Position numbers and translations under genes: made by a program | Shown: piece after piece, positions 1-10,134 of the stretch | Layout of the letters: each line of letters opens with the position of its first letter | How positions within the stretch are numbered: position 1 is the first letter of the stretch | From: Escallonia rubra | Lineage: Eukaryota; Streptophyta; Magnoliopsida; Escalloniales; Escalloniaceae | NCBI GenBank assembly: GCA_033065855.1 | Contig: JAVXUO010001154.1 | Location: 1-64,000, forward strand | Reading direction: 5' to 3' | Length of the DNA: 64,000 nt | The notes under the pieces: model-generated | Databases searched by the model: none | What the model was told of the DNA's origin: nothing | What the model saw: only the letters and a program-made list of their open reading frames with translations

Positions 1-1865
1 ACCAATCCCTTCTGCCTATCAGAGATAAACACCAACCCCTTATCTGCCACTTCACCAAGTTCTCCTATCAGTTGCCTCAGAAACCAAGTCCAAGAAATCT
101 TGGTTTCTGACTCAACTACACCAATGGCAAAAGGGAACATGTTATTATTCCCATCCCTTCCAACTGCACTAAGTAATTGACCCCCATAAACAGTCTTCAA
201 AAAGTAGCCATCTAAACCAATTATTGGCCTACAACCCTTAATAAAACCTGTCTTCTAAGCTTCAAAACTAACAAACAACCTCTAAAAAATTGGTGCTGTT
301 TGAGTGGAAGGCCTGTCTGTTGCAACAAAAAAAAGAACTCCCAAGGTTATATTTCATCAAAGTCTTCCCATAGTCCCAAATCTTAGCATACTGCATCCTA
401 ACATCTCCCTCAATCAACTCCTTAGCCCTCCTCTTAGCTCTGTACAACTGATGCCTACTCACATTTGCATTCCAGTCCTTTTTTATCACATTCTTCATTG
501 ATTTCAGGTTCCATGTGGGATCATCCCTAAATTTCTCTAGATAGTGTTCAATTATATACCTAGAGTTTACCAAATAATTATCAAAGTCCCTACCACATGT
601 ATGTATCTAGAAGAAAGTTTTAATCTGAAAGGTTTGCTCACCACCAATTGGAGAAGCATGGACTCTCCATTGACATTCTCCATGTTCTTTATCCCAGTAC
701 TTACACACATCAGTGATCCTTCTATTTTCATTCTTCTTATACACAAAGTCATATCATCTCCTCACACAATGTAGCTTCAAAGCCTGCCTAAACACTTGTG
801 GGTTGGGAAAATTCATTCCAACAAACAGATCAGGACATGTTTCCCCTTCCTAACCTGTTTTCTCATTGAATTCTGGGTATTTAGGTGCCAAATCTTCATC
901 AGATTCAGGCCCCCTACTAGGCTTCTTAACCCATCAGAGTCATCCCCATCAGAGTACCATTGCTCACCCCTCTTCTCCACATTAACATCCCATGTATCCC
1001 CACTTTCTGGCACCTTAAATATGCCATCATCTTCATGTCCTCTCTCTAACCCTTCATGAAGCTCAGGTGGGCCAGGGCCTTCATCTTCAATAACCACATC
1101 TTCATCTTCTAAATTTACCCCCTCACTATCATCATCTTCAGTTTCCCCTTCATTTACACCTTCAGCTTCAGTTAACCCTTCATTTTCTAATTCAGCTTCA
1201 TCACCTTCAGTCACCCCTTCATTTACACCTTCAGCTTCAGCTTCAGTTAACCCTTCATTTTCTAATTCAGCTTCATCACCTTCAGTCACCCCTTCAGTTA
1301 TCCCTTCAGCTTCAGCTTCAGTTAACCCTTCATTTTCACCCTCAGCTTTATCACCTTCAATCACCTCTTCATTTATACATTCATTCACACCTTCATCTGC
1401 ATTAACTTCAACATTTATAACTGCCTCAGTCTGGGTAATATCCCCATCACCAACAGCCATGCCATCATCCACATCACCATTATCACCATACTCAATTCTT
1501 AATACATTTCCATATACAACCTGACCATCCACCCCAACTACTTGTAAGGGATCTACCCTTTCTACATAAATAGGTAAGACACCACTGTCACTGTAGTACC
1601 TAACCATGTCAGCCACACCCCTATCATCTGTAATAGACCTTAATCCATGGTCAAAGCTTACCCCAGGTATGACATAGTACAACAAACTAGAACTAGGTAG
1701 CCTTAGATCATCTTCTAACAAACCTATTAGCTCCCAATAGGAGATGAAGTCTAAGTCATAGTTCTCAATAGATGCTACTGCCCCACCTTGCTATGTCCTA
1801 TTTGGTGAACTAGCAAACAATCCCCTATAGTGAAACTCAATGGTTACACTGTCAAACACAACCAT
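1..1865 (-). pseudogene. MuDR-family transposase relic with PB1-like N-terminus
   Basis: Read on the minus strand, the gene begins with an ATG at 1865-1863 and an N-terminal PB1-like domain typical of plant MULE transposases (segments like YDLDFISYWEL and ...VERVDPLQV). A Glu/Asp-rich linker with tandem EGDEAELENEGLTEAEAEG-type repeats follows (about 1400-1050), then the MuDR DNA-binding-like region (about 860-400, including YRAKRRAKELIEG) and the DDE transposase core at the left edge. Two catalytic-region aspartates are visible: GLDG near 211 and FISDRQKGL near 20, about 64 codons apart, as expected. The catalytic Glu is outside the window. Damage: an in-frame TAG at 1793-1791, a frameshift near 860-810, and further stops around 745 and 600. 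Not functional as read. Confidence 0.85.
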
Positions 1866-2086
1866 TTTCTGCAATGAAAATATTCAAAATTTATTACTAA
1901 CTAATATAAATCCTAAGGATATATGCAAGACATCTAGTTACTTTAGTTACTAGTATGAGAATGTATGTCTAGTCATCTAACCAACTTAAACAGTAAGTTA
2001 AACAAAGCACAAGCAGTGCTTTGGCAAATGTGGTCCAACAAAATGGTTGACAGTCAATGTGGTCCCCTACATAGCATATCTTGTCT

Positions 2087-2130
2087 ACATTTCATGCATG
2101 ATTTCATGCAACTTTGCATGCATGAAATGT
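2087..2130. repeat. Perfect 14-bp inverted repeat
   Basis: The arm ACATTTCATGCATG (2087-2100) is repeated in reverse complement at 2117-2130, separated by 16 bases that themselves contain another ATGCA motif. It lies in the leader of the MULE, between its transposase start and its terminal repeat. It could form a hairpin or be a dyad binding site; no function is implied by the sequence alone. Confidence 0.85.
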
Positions 2131-2160
2131 AAACCATATATTCAACAGAAAATAAATATA

Positions 2161-2546
2161 ACATTTAGCAGTCCCAATCGCAAATCCTTATTCGTAATTT
2201 GAAGGATAAAAACCCTCAATTGAGATAAAATTGAAATCAAAAAATAAACACGCATTCAAAAACCCTAATTTCAGAACAAGAAGAATTCATATTGAGAAAT
2301 GTAGCATTCTGAAACCCATTCAGAACAAAAACAACACTATGTCATTTGAGAAATTCTAGTTTTTCACATCGTAAACCTAATTCCTAATTTGAATGACAAA
2401 AACCCTCAATAGAGACAAAATTAAAATACAAAATATGTAGTCATTCATAAACCCTAATTTCAGAACATTAACGAATTCACGTTAAGAAACCCTAAATGAA
2501 ACGTCTCATTTTGAAACCCTAATTTTTGGCATTGAAAAAACCCTAA
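2161..2546 (-). promoter_or_regulatory. MULE upstream region: about 190-bp tandem duplication with telo-boxes
   Basis: Two related copies about 190 bp apart (anchor TTCGTAATTT at 2191 and TTCCTAATTT at 2381) make up this AT-rich segment upstream of the transposase. Five AAACCCTAA motifs occur at 2260, 2449, 2487, 2514 and 2538. This is the plant telo-box, known in promoters of translation and cell-cycle genes and as a site bound by TRB factors. Their clustering just upstream of the transposase start suggests they belong to its promoter or 5' leader; that link is inference. Confidence 0.5.
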
Positions 2547-2819
2547 GTTTCAAAAATAAACTAACAAAAGGGATAAAACATACCTCTCAGCTACGCGAAT
2601 CAATGCCCCTTATCGTTCTTTCAGCAGATTGATGTACGTCCACGTCGATCTTCATTGATCTTTGGCATTCGAACAAGGCTAACTCAATCTGCAGAGAGGG
2701 GGATGAGATACATAGAGTTGGGGAGAAATGTTTGTTACAATTCCTAAATCGTTTGAGAATAGACGAAGGGGTAGTTAGGACATTTCCACGAGCTCAGTCA
2801 CGACCGTCCATATGCGCCC

Positions 2820-2922
2820 TGTTTTAATTAGTACATGTAGGTTTAGTGCAATTTTTAAAAGAATAGGGGGCCACAATGCTTAAGCGAGAAAGTACAGGGG
2901 GGGCAATGTGTATTTTCCCCCC
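2820..2922. repeat. Putative terminal inverted repeat of the MULE (right end)
   Basis: On the minus strand this segment starts with a G-run followed by AAAATACACATTGCCCCCC and continues with phrases typical of long MULE terminal repeats. The partner arm is outside the window. The end is inferred from the abrupt start of Gypsy similarity at 2923, not from a visible inverted partner. Confidence 0.5.
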
Positions 2923-3235
2923 GAGTTTGTCATGTTTCCCTTTTCAAGCCCTTAGCAGAGGATGCTCTAGCCATAAGTTCAGGGCGGCTGAAGTACCAGG
3001 CTAATTTGCCACCACGTGCTTCTCACATTCATAGCACTTAAAAGAGTGAGAGATTTTCTCAGTGCCAACTAGTTACAGATTTGCAATTTCAATTTCAGTA
3101 GCCATTTTGGTTTACCAGCTCAGTTTCTGTTTCATTATGAACTTGAGCTAGCAATCCAATCAGTGTCACATAAAAATCTGCAATCCACAAAATCTGATGT
3201 TACTAATAGAGACATCTTGAGTTTCCTCTCTTATT
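2923..3235 (+). mobile_element. Ty3/Gypsy relic, end of integrase region plus downstream sequence
   Basis: About 310 bp here are colinear with 45855-46165, with scattered substitutions and small indels. In the right-hand copy the first bases encode the FHVSLLKP motif near the end of a Gypsy integrase; in this copy the same frame is broken. The remainder is probably the 3' untranslated or LTR-proximal part of the same Gypsy family. The left edge is cut by the MULE; the right edge is where similarity to the other copy stops. Confidence 0.6.
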
Positions 3236-3649
3236 CTCCCCTTTTACTGTTATAATGGGCAAATCTGCTTGTGTTCTTCCACCTTCAACATTCCTGCCAA
3301 ATCCCTGTTCTTTTTCTTCTTCACCTACATATATGGCCCGTATGGACTTGTCGCCCCTAACAAGTTTCGCCAAATAATTCTCTAGGGTATGCTCTGTTTT
3401 CAAATGAACAATCCATATTTTCATCAATGTGGCAATACTTTTTAGAAGCTGAATGTGATTAAACAGAAATGAAACTACACATGGATCATAAGTTAAATTG
3501 TCACATAACAGCAACAGCATATACAACTGTTTGCATAAACATAGAAATGAAAATTGGTAGAGTGGCCTTGTTGCCAAGGAACTTCAACGGAAGCCAGTGT
3601 ATCGAGTACGAGTCAGATCCGATCGGCACAGTAACTTCTTAAGTAATGG
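3236..3649. other. RDR6 3' flank, no recognised gene
   Basis: Lies between the Gypsy relic and the RDR6 stop codon and should include the RDR6 3' UTR. An open frame on the minus strand (3577-3203) has no recognisable motif and overlaps the Gypsy relic, so I do not call it a gene. No clear polyadenylation arrangement can be assigned. Confidence 0.4.
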
Positions 3650-6600
3650 TCACATCCTATCAGCAAGGTACCTTGCAAGTGAATCAATCGGCTTAGTGGA
3701 GTCAACCCTCCTGTTTCCTCTGCACCTAACCACTCTGGGCCTAACCCTCCTGTTTTCTCTGCGCCTAATTTTGATGCGGGCAAGGTAGTCAGTTGCAATC
3801 CAAGCGAAGCTCAACATAACAGCATTTGCAGCACTGTCGGGCTCTTGCAACTCCAGTGACTTCTTAACCCAATCAGCATGATACGTGACCTGGTACCATG
3901 CCGACGCTTTCTGTTCGTACATGATATTCTTTTCATCGTCTGCAAGTTTATCAAAATCCGAGTCCATATGCTCGAAAACTTTCCTGAATTCCTTCCTCAT
4001 GGCACTGTAAGCATGCTTAAGTCTCTCCTTTAGTTCACCTTGCTTCTTGCTGCTGTTCTTTGGCATGGACCAAATATGCCCTGTCACAACCTCTTCTTCC
4101 CTGTTGACGTTATACTGCCCTAGAAGACCAATCAGCTGCCGATCATGAATGCACTTGCTGTTCCATGCTTCAGCGATGAAGGTCGTTGATCCTGGAATCT
4201 CAAGGTCTCTGTCATATGGAATGCTTCCGGTCAGAGATGCAAGCTCAGAAGATGCTGCCACATCTTCATTATAAGCATCTTTGACTTGACGGTAGAGCTT
4301 GCCCAAAATTTTAGTTGACTTGTAAGACTGAAATTCCCCTTTGCCCATAAAGTCGGGATAGAGTTTGGGTTTGAGTTGAGATGGCATGATCACATCCTTA
4401 CCAGTTTTAGGGAAGTCAACGGCTAATGCTGCAAGCTCTGCCAGTTTAAGGCACTTCTCATCCAATGCTCCATATTCACTGAGGTCAGCATGAACGACAT
4501 GAGCATTGCAGATTGCACCAAGGTTCTCATTAACCATATTCCTAGAGAAGAAATCTATTATGTCCTGTAAATTGAACAGAACATTCTCAGAACAGATCAA
4601 AAACTATATGTAGCTCACACAACATACCATCAAAGAAAGGAATTTTTCTACGACACAGTTTATGGCATATTTGTTATTAACATGCCGACTGGCACCGTCT
4701 GAAGCATAACACTATATGCTCATCACCCTCAGATTCATGTGAAAAATATTCTTCTGAGTAGCTAACCGACACGAATATTTATGCAAATTACAATAAAGTC
4801 TTCCATTTAACAGGTACCTATGCAGCACAACTCTAGTTCTTACCAATTCTTCATCTTTTACCCATCAGTAACTAGCATGTCATCAAACAGGACTCCATGC
4901 AATATTAGGTCATTGCAAAAAAGGATATGCAAGATTTTCATATGAACGTTAATGCATAAAAGCTTCCCCTTGCTCTTAAAAAAAAATAAAATTTACTATG
5001 GTGAGTTACTGTGGAAAACTTCAAGTAACCTTTAAAACTTACGCACAGCGCGTATTTCTGTCAAGTTTTTCAGGACGAATTACCAAAAGGACGCCATGGA
5101 GGAGCAGAACTCAAGAAAGTAGGTGTTTAAAGCTTTGACAATCCAAACCTGATAAGGAAAGTTTGACCAGAAGGTTCTCGAAAATATAAAGTTTTGACAA
5201 TCCAAACCTGATAACCTGGAGGAAGACTAAAAATGTAATAGCAGCTTGACTAAATCAAAATATGGTTATAAAGTTTTCATAGACTTTGCAAAGTTAAACC
5301 AAATTCAGTTGTTTCTCATGGATATCATTAACTAGTTTACTTGATCGGATTGACAGTGTCTGGATTGATGGCGAAGAGTGGTCATGAGATGGCTAACACT
5401 GTTTCCTGTTTTTACAGTATGATGATGCAGAGTTCTCCTCACAGCAAGTGCCATGAAAAAGAGAAGTAACCAGCCATTGGACCAGAGGTCATCAACCAAG
5501 AAAAAAGAGTAAGCTAGGCATAAAGCAGATATTGGAGATTACAGTTTTAAAGCCAATTTCAAAATAAATTCGTGAGATAAAGCCAATTTCAAAATAATAT
5601 AATATATAATAGATTATTACCAGGTGCCTGACTTCACGTGGTAGTACTCTCTCTTTTGCGGGTATATACTCCATGGGAGTCCAGCTCCGCTTACTAGGCG
5701 GAATAAGATTCTGATCCCATGTCACAAAATAGAGATCCCCATCGAGGTCGCTTCCCGATGCTTCATCTGCGTGAGGTCTTTCCCCCTTTTGGGGGAATAC
5801 CAGGCAGTCAAAAAGATGATGCAACCCAGGGACATCAATTGCCTCCAGAATCCGCACATCTCCTGGGTGGAGACACGGGTTCTTAGCCACTGCTACAAGA
5901 CCCTTAACTACTACTCGGCTGTTCCCCACATCAGTAAACTTAGATCCATGCTTCGAGAAACATTTTTCCAGTGAAGGGTTTGACACTTGTACAAAGCATT
6001 GCCCTTGCTCAAGTACCCCGAGCTCATCTAAGCACCCCATCAACCACCTCCCTTGCGGAACAAAGATCCTAGCTTTCTCCCTGAGGTCCCCAAGCTGTGC
6101 AGCTCTTATGCTAGTCAGCATGCCTCTTAAATGAGGTTCAGTTTGAGGTTTAAAACCAGCACTCAACATTATCGCAGCTGTATTGCCTTGCTCAGCACAG
6201 GAGGCAGTAAGAACATCGAACGCCACATCGTTGTCTACAAGCATCTGATTCAATTTAGAGACCATAGTGTCCTGCATTTCCCAAAATATCTCATCCTGGA
6301 CACCCAAAGTAGAAAGTAACGTCACTATTTGCCTGTTCAAGAACCCAGGTTGTAACCGAGTCCAAGAACAGATTTCAAGGATGTTGTGGTTGGAAATGAA
6401 CTTGTCCATGGTCCGCCTCAAGGAAAGGCGAATCTTGTCATTTTCTGCTGGCCAACAGGCAACCACCCCTTTGAAACCTGCATATCTGATCTGGTAAGCA
6501 GATGGTGGGTTTACACTCAGCTGCAATCTCTCTGCAACTTCCCTAGCAAGATCAGGTGATATCTTGCCGATGCCATCAGAGAAAACATACCCATTTCTCT

Positions 6601-8332
6601 TAATATCTGGAAGCTCCAAATCAACCTCATTCCGGGGAACTCTCACCGTGGGGTAAGTGGATGAGAAGCACTGTCCCATCCTAGCAGCACACTTTGCAAC
6701 ATTCTTGTTCGTAAACTTCCCCATCCAGGTTATTATGTCACGGACACTAGTATTTGGCCCTTCAGCAAAAAACCAGGCAGAACGATCCCTCAATTGATTA
6801 GCTGAGAAGGCTAGAAATGAATACTTTCGACCACATAAGTAAAACCCCTGACTCAAGATAGTTTTCACCCTTTTAAACATGCCTGTCTTCTGTGCCGTAG
6901 AATTCGACCTTACATCCCTCACAATAGGAGCCACATAATACTTTAGCACAGCCTTGTTAAGCATCTGCATACCCTCATCCATGAAGGTAACCCTTATAAA
7001 ACGATCAGAAAGTTCTCTATAGTTCCTCAGAACCCTATTTGAGATTTCGATTTCTGGTAGAAGGCAGTAGGCTCTAGCTGGGGTGATAACTAATCTACGA
7101 ACTTCAATGGTCTCATCCATCTCTCTAGGCCTCACTAAAAGCTTAGGGTTTTTCAGCAACCATTCGTGAAGGAGTTTCATCCCGCCATAAGCATCATATA
7201 AAGGGCGCCTATAGTAATATAGGTGTTTTAGCGCAGCCACATTCACTTCCTCCTGTTGGGATCTAAGTAGATCGAAGAACCTGTCCGACAACTGGTGCTG
7301 GTTGATTATACCTTTTTGCATGACAGCATTCACCAAAAATAAGATTTTAAAGGTCCAATCCTTCTTGTATTGAATACAAAAGAAAGGATCTAACAAGGGC
7401 ATCCCAAAATCTGGTTCATCGCGCACCAAGAGCTGATTTCCAGCATATACTTTGGGTACCCTACACTCACGAAGATAATTCATTGTCTTATTCAGCTTTC
7501 CACGGTGGCGAGGTTGGATCATAAGACGGAAAGTATTGCATCTACCGATAGCCCCGCTAGGTGTAAAATCAGTAGTTCGGATCCAAGGATCATCATCATC
7601 CAACAAATTAAGCGGAAGCGATTCTTCTATATCATCATCTGCAGTTCTATAGTAAACCAAAGGCGATGAAGTCAGCTGCAATAGAATAATCAAGTATGAA
7701 GTATCTTTATACTCTGTTACCTCATTAATGTCTCTCACCAAGAACTCAACTCTAAAATCACATTTTATCACTGCGTGCTGGGTCTTGCCTTTGAAAGAAA
7801 AGGCTGTATCCTTTGCGAAAAGGAACTTGCACCTTCCATCAAAAGAATCGACCACAAAATCGACCCCAGTTGGATTTCCTCTCCAACTCACAAAGAACTC
7901 ATCTCGGCTAGCCAATAGTCCAATCTCAAGACGCACATCGGATAACTTGAAGGGTTCTATGTTCATCCTCCTGTGATTCATCCGATGTGGATTCTCAGGC
8001 CCCAAACTAACTCTTAGAGGTCTCTTGAACAGTATAAGCTCGCTACGACCTGCAGCGTCCAAAGCTGACTTTGCTCTATCAGGGATGGCAAAATGTACAA
8101 ATGCATGGGGAGTCACCTTTTCATAGTTCATACTTTGGACATCTGCAGTGTTAACCTCAAAGTTCGGGTAGGATCCATGAGGGGTTGAAGAAGTCTTTAA
8201 TCTGCACCTCCACACAATTCCAATGTTCTCTTCAAGATAATCTGAAAGCTCTTTTGCCGTCACAGTGTCAGCAAATCCAGCAACACTAACTTGAGTAACC
8301 ACCAAGTCATTTTCACTTCTCTTGAAAGCCAT
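3650..8332 (-). CDS. RDR6: RNA-dependent RNA polymerase 6 (SGS2/SDE1-type), two coding exons
   Basis: Exon 1 is 8332-5621 (904 codons, phase 0); exon 2 is 4564-3650 (304 codons plus stop), giving 1208 residues. Arabidopsis RDR6 is about 1196 residues with an intron at the equivalent point. The intron has GT...AG ends. The protein starts with the RDR6-type RRM-like N-terminus (VVTQVSV, then VWRCRLKT). The RdRP catalytic signature DLDGD is at residues 862-866 (5749-5735) inside ASGSDLDGDLYF, and RDR6-typical stretches such as AFSANQLRDRSAWFFAE and CSWTRLQPGFLNRQI are present. No stop or frameshift was found. Function from the family: with SGS3 and DCL4 it copies cleaved single-stranded RNA into dsRNA for tasiRNAs and transgene/virus-derived siRNAs in cytoplasmic siRNA bodies. 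Odd feature: an Arg-rich insertion of about 13 residues near the C-terminus caused by a tandem duplication. The start ATG is the first in this frame that gives the conserved N-terminus. Confidence 0.95.
3706..3783 (-). repeat. 39-bp in-frame tandem duplication in RDR6 exon 2
   Basis: CCCTCCTGTTT begins at 3706 and again at 3745, exactly 39 bp apart, with a few substitutions between units. The unit is a multiple of three, so it adds 13 codons and keeps the frame. It yields two related Arg-rich segments (RRENRRV and CRGNRRV) shortly before the conserved C-terminal DSLARYLADRM stretch. Confidence 0.85.
4565..5620 (-). other. RDR6 intron (1056 bp)
   Basis: On the minus strand the donor reads CACCTG|GTAATAATC and the acceptor TTTACAG|GACATAATAG, joining phase-0 codons. 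The position matches the single coding intron known for RDR6 in other plants. The intron is AT-rich and contains a short repeated phrase (AAAGTTTTGACAATCC near 5190 and a related one near 5130) but no transposon I can name. Confidence 0.9.
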
Positions 8333-10134
8333 TTCGTCAAGAAAAAACTTCTGCAGCTAGGTTCCAATGATATAATGTTTATCTTCTGCAGTGTACCCTT
8401 CCACCTGACACAATACCAATTTGTGAGAGAGACATAATAAGTCATGGTATTCCAACGTTATCATGACTAGCCCAGTAACCCGAGTCAAGTTCGGGCCGGT
8501 TTATAAAATACAGTATATCATAAGGTCTTAAAGAGTGTATTAAGATGTACCACATATCGTGAAACAAAAAAGACAATGACATTATTAAAAAAATTATCTT
8601 ATTTGGCTACAAAAAATAAATAACGATACAGTGGATTCGCTAGATACTTACTTTTTTTAAGCTTTTACTTTAATTTGTCAAGTAATATTTCAAATAAATA
8701 TTGGCTTAGCACTTATAGTTGTAGAATTGCCATGTTAGTGCTATATAGAACTAAATAACGAACAGGATTATGATTGAAATTAAAAAGTTTTGAGGCTATG
8801 ACGTATCCCTTTTGAATTATAGATATTACATATGAGTATAATTCTTTAACTTCAAAAGTTTTTGAGGTGTTACATGTTTTTCGAATAATTTTTCATATAT
8901 ATCTTTTTTTAATTGTTGTGAAACGCATGTGTGAGAACATTCAACCCGCAAAAAATGTGTCCTTTTTTTTAGTGCTTTTGAGATATTAATAGTCCAAAAT
9001 AATACCTGATCTGTAAGTACATTGATAAAGTAAGTTTAAAAGAGGGGTAACTTTAAAAAGTTGATTTTGCTTTCCACATATTATTGGTCTACAATTTGTC
9101 ATAAAATTATAGTTCTTATATCTAATAAATGCCTTTAATAGTATTTTTATATAGATACTTATTTAATCAGAATATAATGTATCTTTTGTGTACAAACTTT
9201 TATCGGGTTATTCTTGTTAACTACATTAAGCTTGTAAAATTCAACAAATATCCTTATGTTAAACTAACGATTAAAGGGTGGAGATTAAATAGTTCACATA
9301 ATCGTTATTTAATGCTCACATCAATTATCACTCATAGTTATAATCGACTCTATTATAATAAACATTAAATTTCAAACCTCATAATTAGTCTAATATTCAC
9401 TAATTGGTCTTGTTATTCATTAGAATTTAATCAATTATAAAAATAATATATTTCATATTCAGTCCTATTAGAAAAAAATTGCCAGTGTATATTCGACTAC
9501 AATAAGTTTTGGAAAATAACTTAAAACAAATTTATTACTCAAATATACTAAAAATAAATTTGACAGAATGACCAGATAATGTCTAATATTTTCATAATGG
9601 GTGTGTGTGTGTTTATTGTAAGATGTTAGTAATGATAAAATTAAATTGATGAAGATGACGTTCCTTATTTTGAAGTGTTGAAATTGTTTTCTACATCTTC
9701 AATGACTTATCACCAAGTTATGTTTTTTCTATCTACTAAGTGCACTAATAGTATTTTTTTATTTGTTTTATGAAAAAACTTAATTAAGTATAAATAAAAA
9801 AGTCTTTTCATTAATTGTAAGGCCTTATGCAAACACGAATTTGTTAATTGTTTGTTTTGTAGAATTACATAGATATATTTTTACATTTTAAAGATTTTAA
9901 ATGTTCTCAAATATAATAATTAAGTATTTTTTTTATTTAATTATACCTTTTCTAATACATGCACAATCATTTGTTAGTTGTGTGTCAATTGTTTTATTTT
10001 AATCCAAAGGATTCTAAAAGCTACTGTAGTATACTATATTAACAAATCACTACATTGTTTTTATATTTTTTTTAAAAAATGTAATTTTAAAAAAAATTAT
10101 TACATTATTTTTATTGTTTCAATCTCAATTTTAG
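8333..10134. other. RDR6 5' flank / leader, AT-rich, no gene seen
   Basis: Immediately upstream of the start codon there are two acceptor-like sites on the minus strand, GTGTCAG|GTGG at 8405/8404 (preceded by a CTCTCTC tract) and CTGCAG|AAG nearer the ATG, suggesting that the leader is spliced. Beyond about 8450 the DNA is very AT-rich and carries only short open frames without coding character. Confidence 0.4.

Larger units (their letters stand above)
1..2922 (-). mobile_element. Mutator-like element (MULE), decayed, left part outside the window
   Basis: The block contains a MuDR-type transposase relic on the minus strand, an upstream leader and, at its right edge, a terminal-repeat-like segment. 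The right boundary is placed at 2922 because the flanking sequence from 2923 onward is colinear with a second copy at about 45855 and that similarity starts exactly there. The element therefore appears to have inserted into an older Gypsy relic. The other terminus lies left of base 1, so neither the inverted repeat nor the 9-11 bp target duplication usual for MULEs can be checked. Autonomy is ruled out by breaks in the transposase. Confidence 0.75.

Noticed and set aside
813-1721. A separate gene for a Glu-rich 302-residue protein on the minus strand
   Set aside because: It is the N-terminal part of the MULE transposase: the reading frame continues upstream to an ATG at 1865 through a TAG, with a PB1-like domain, and continues downstream into transposase after a frameshift. 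No ATG starts it at 1721.
3203-3577. 124-codon minus-strand open frame downstream of RDR6
   Set aside because: No motif recognised, it overlaps the Gypsy relic, and it lies where the RDR6 3' UTR is expected.
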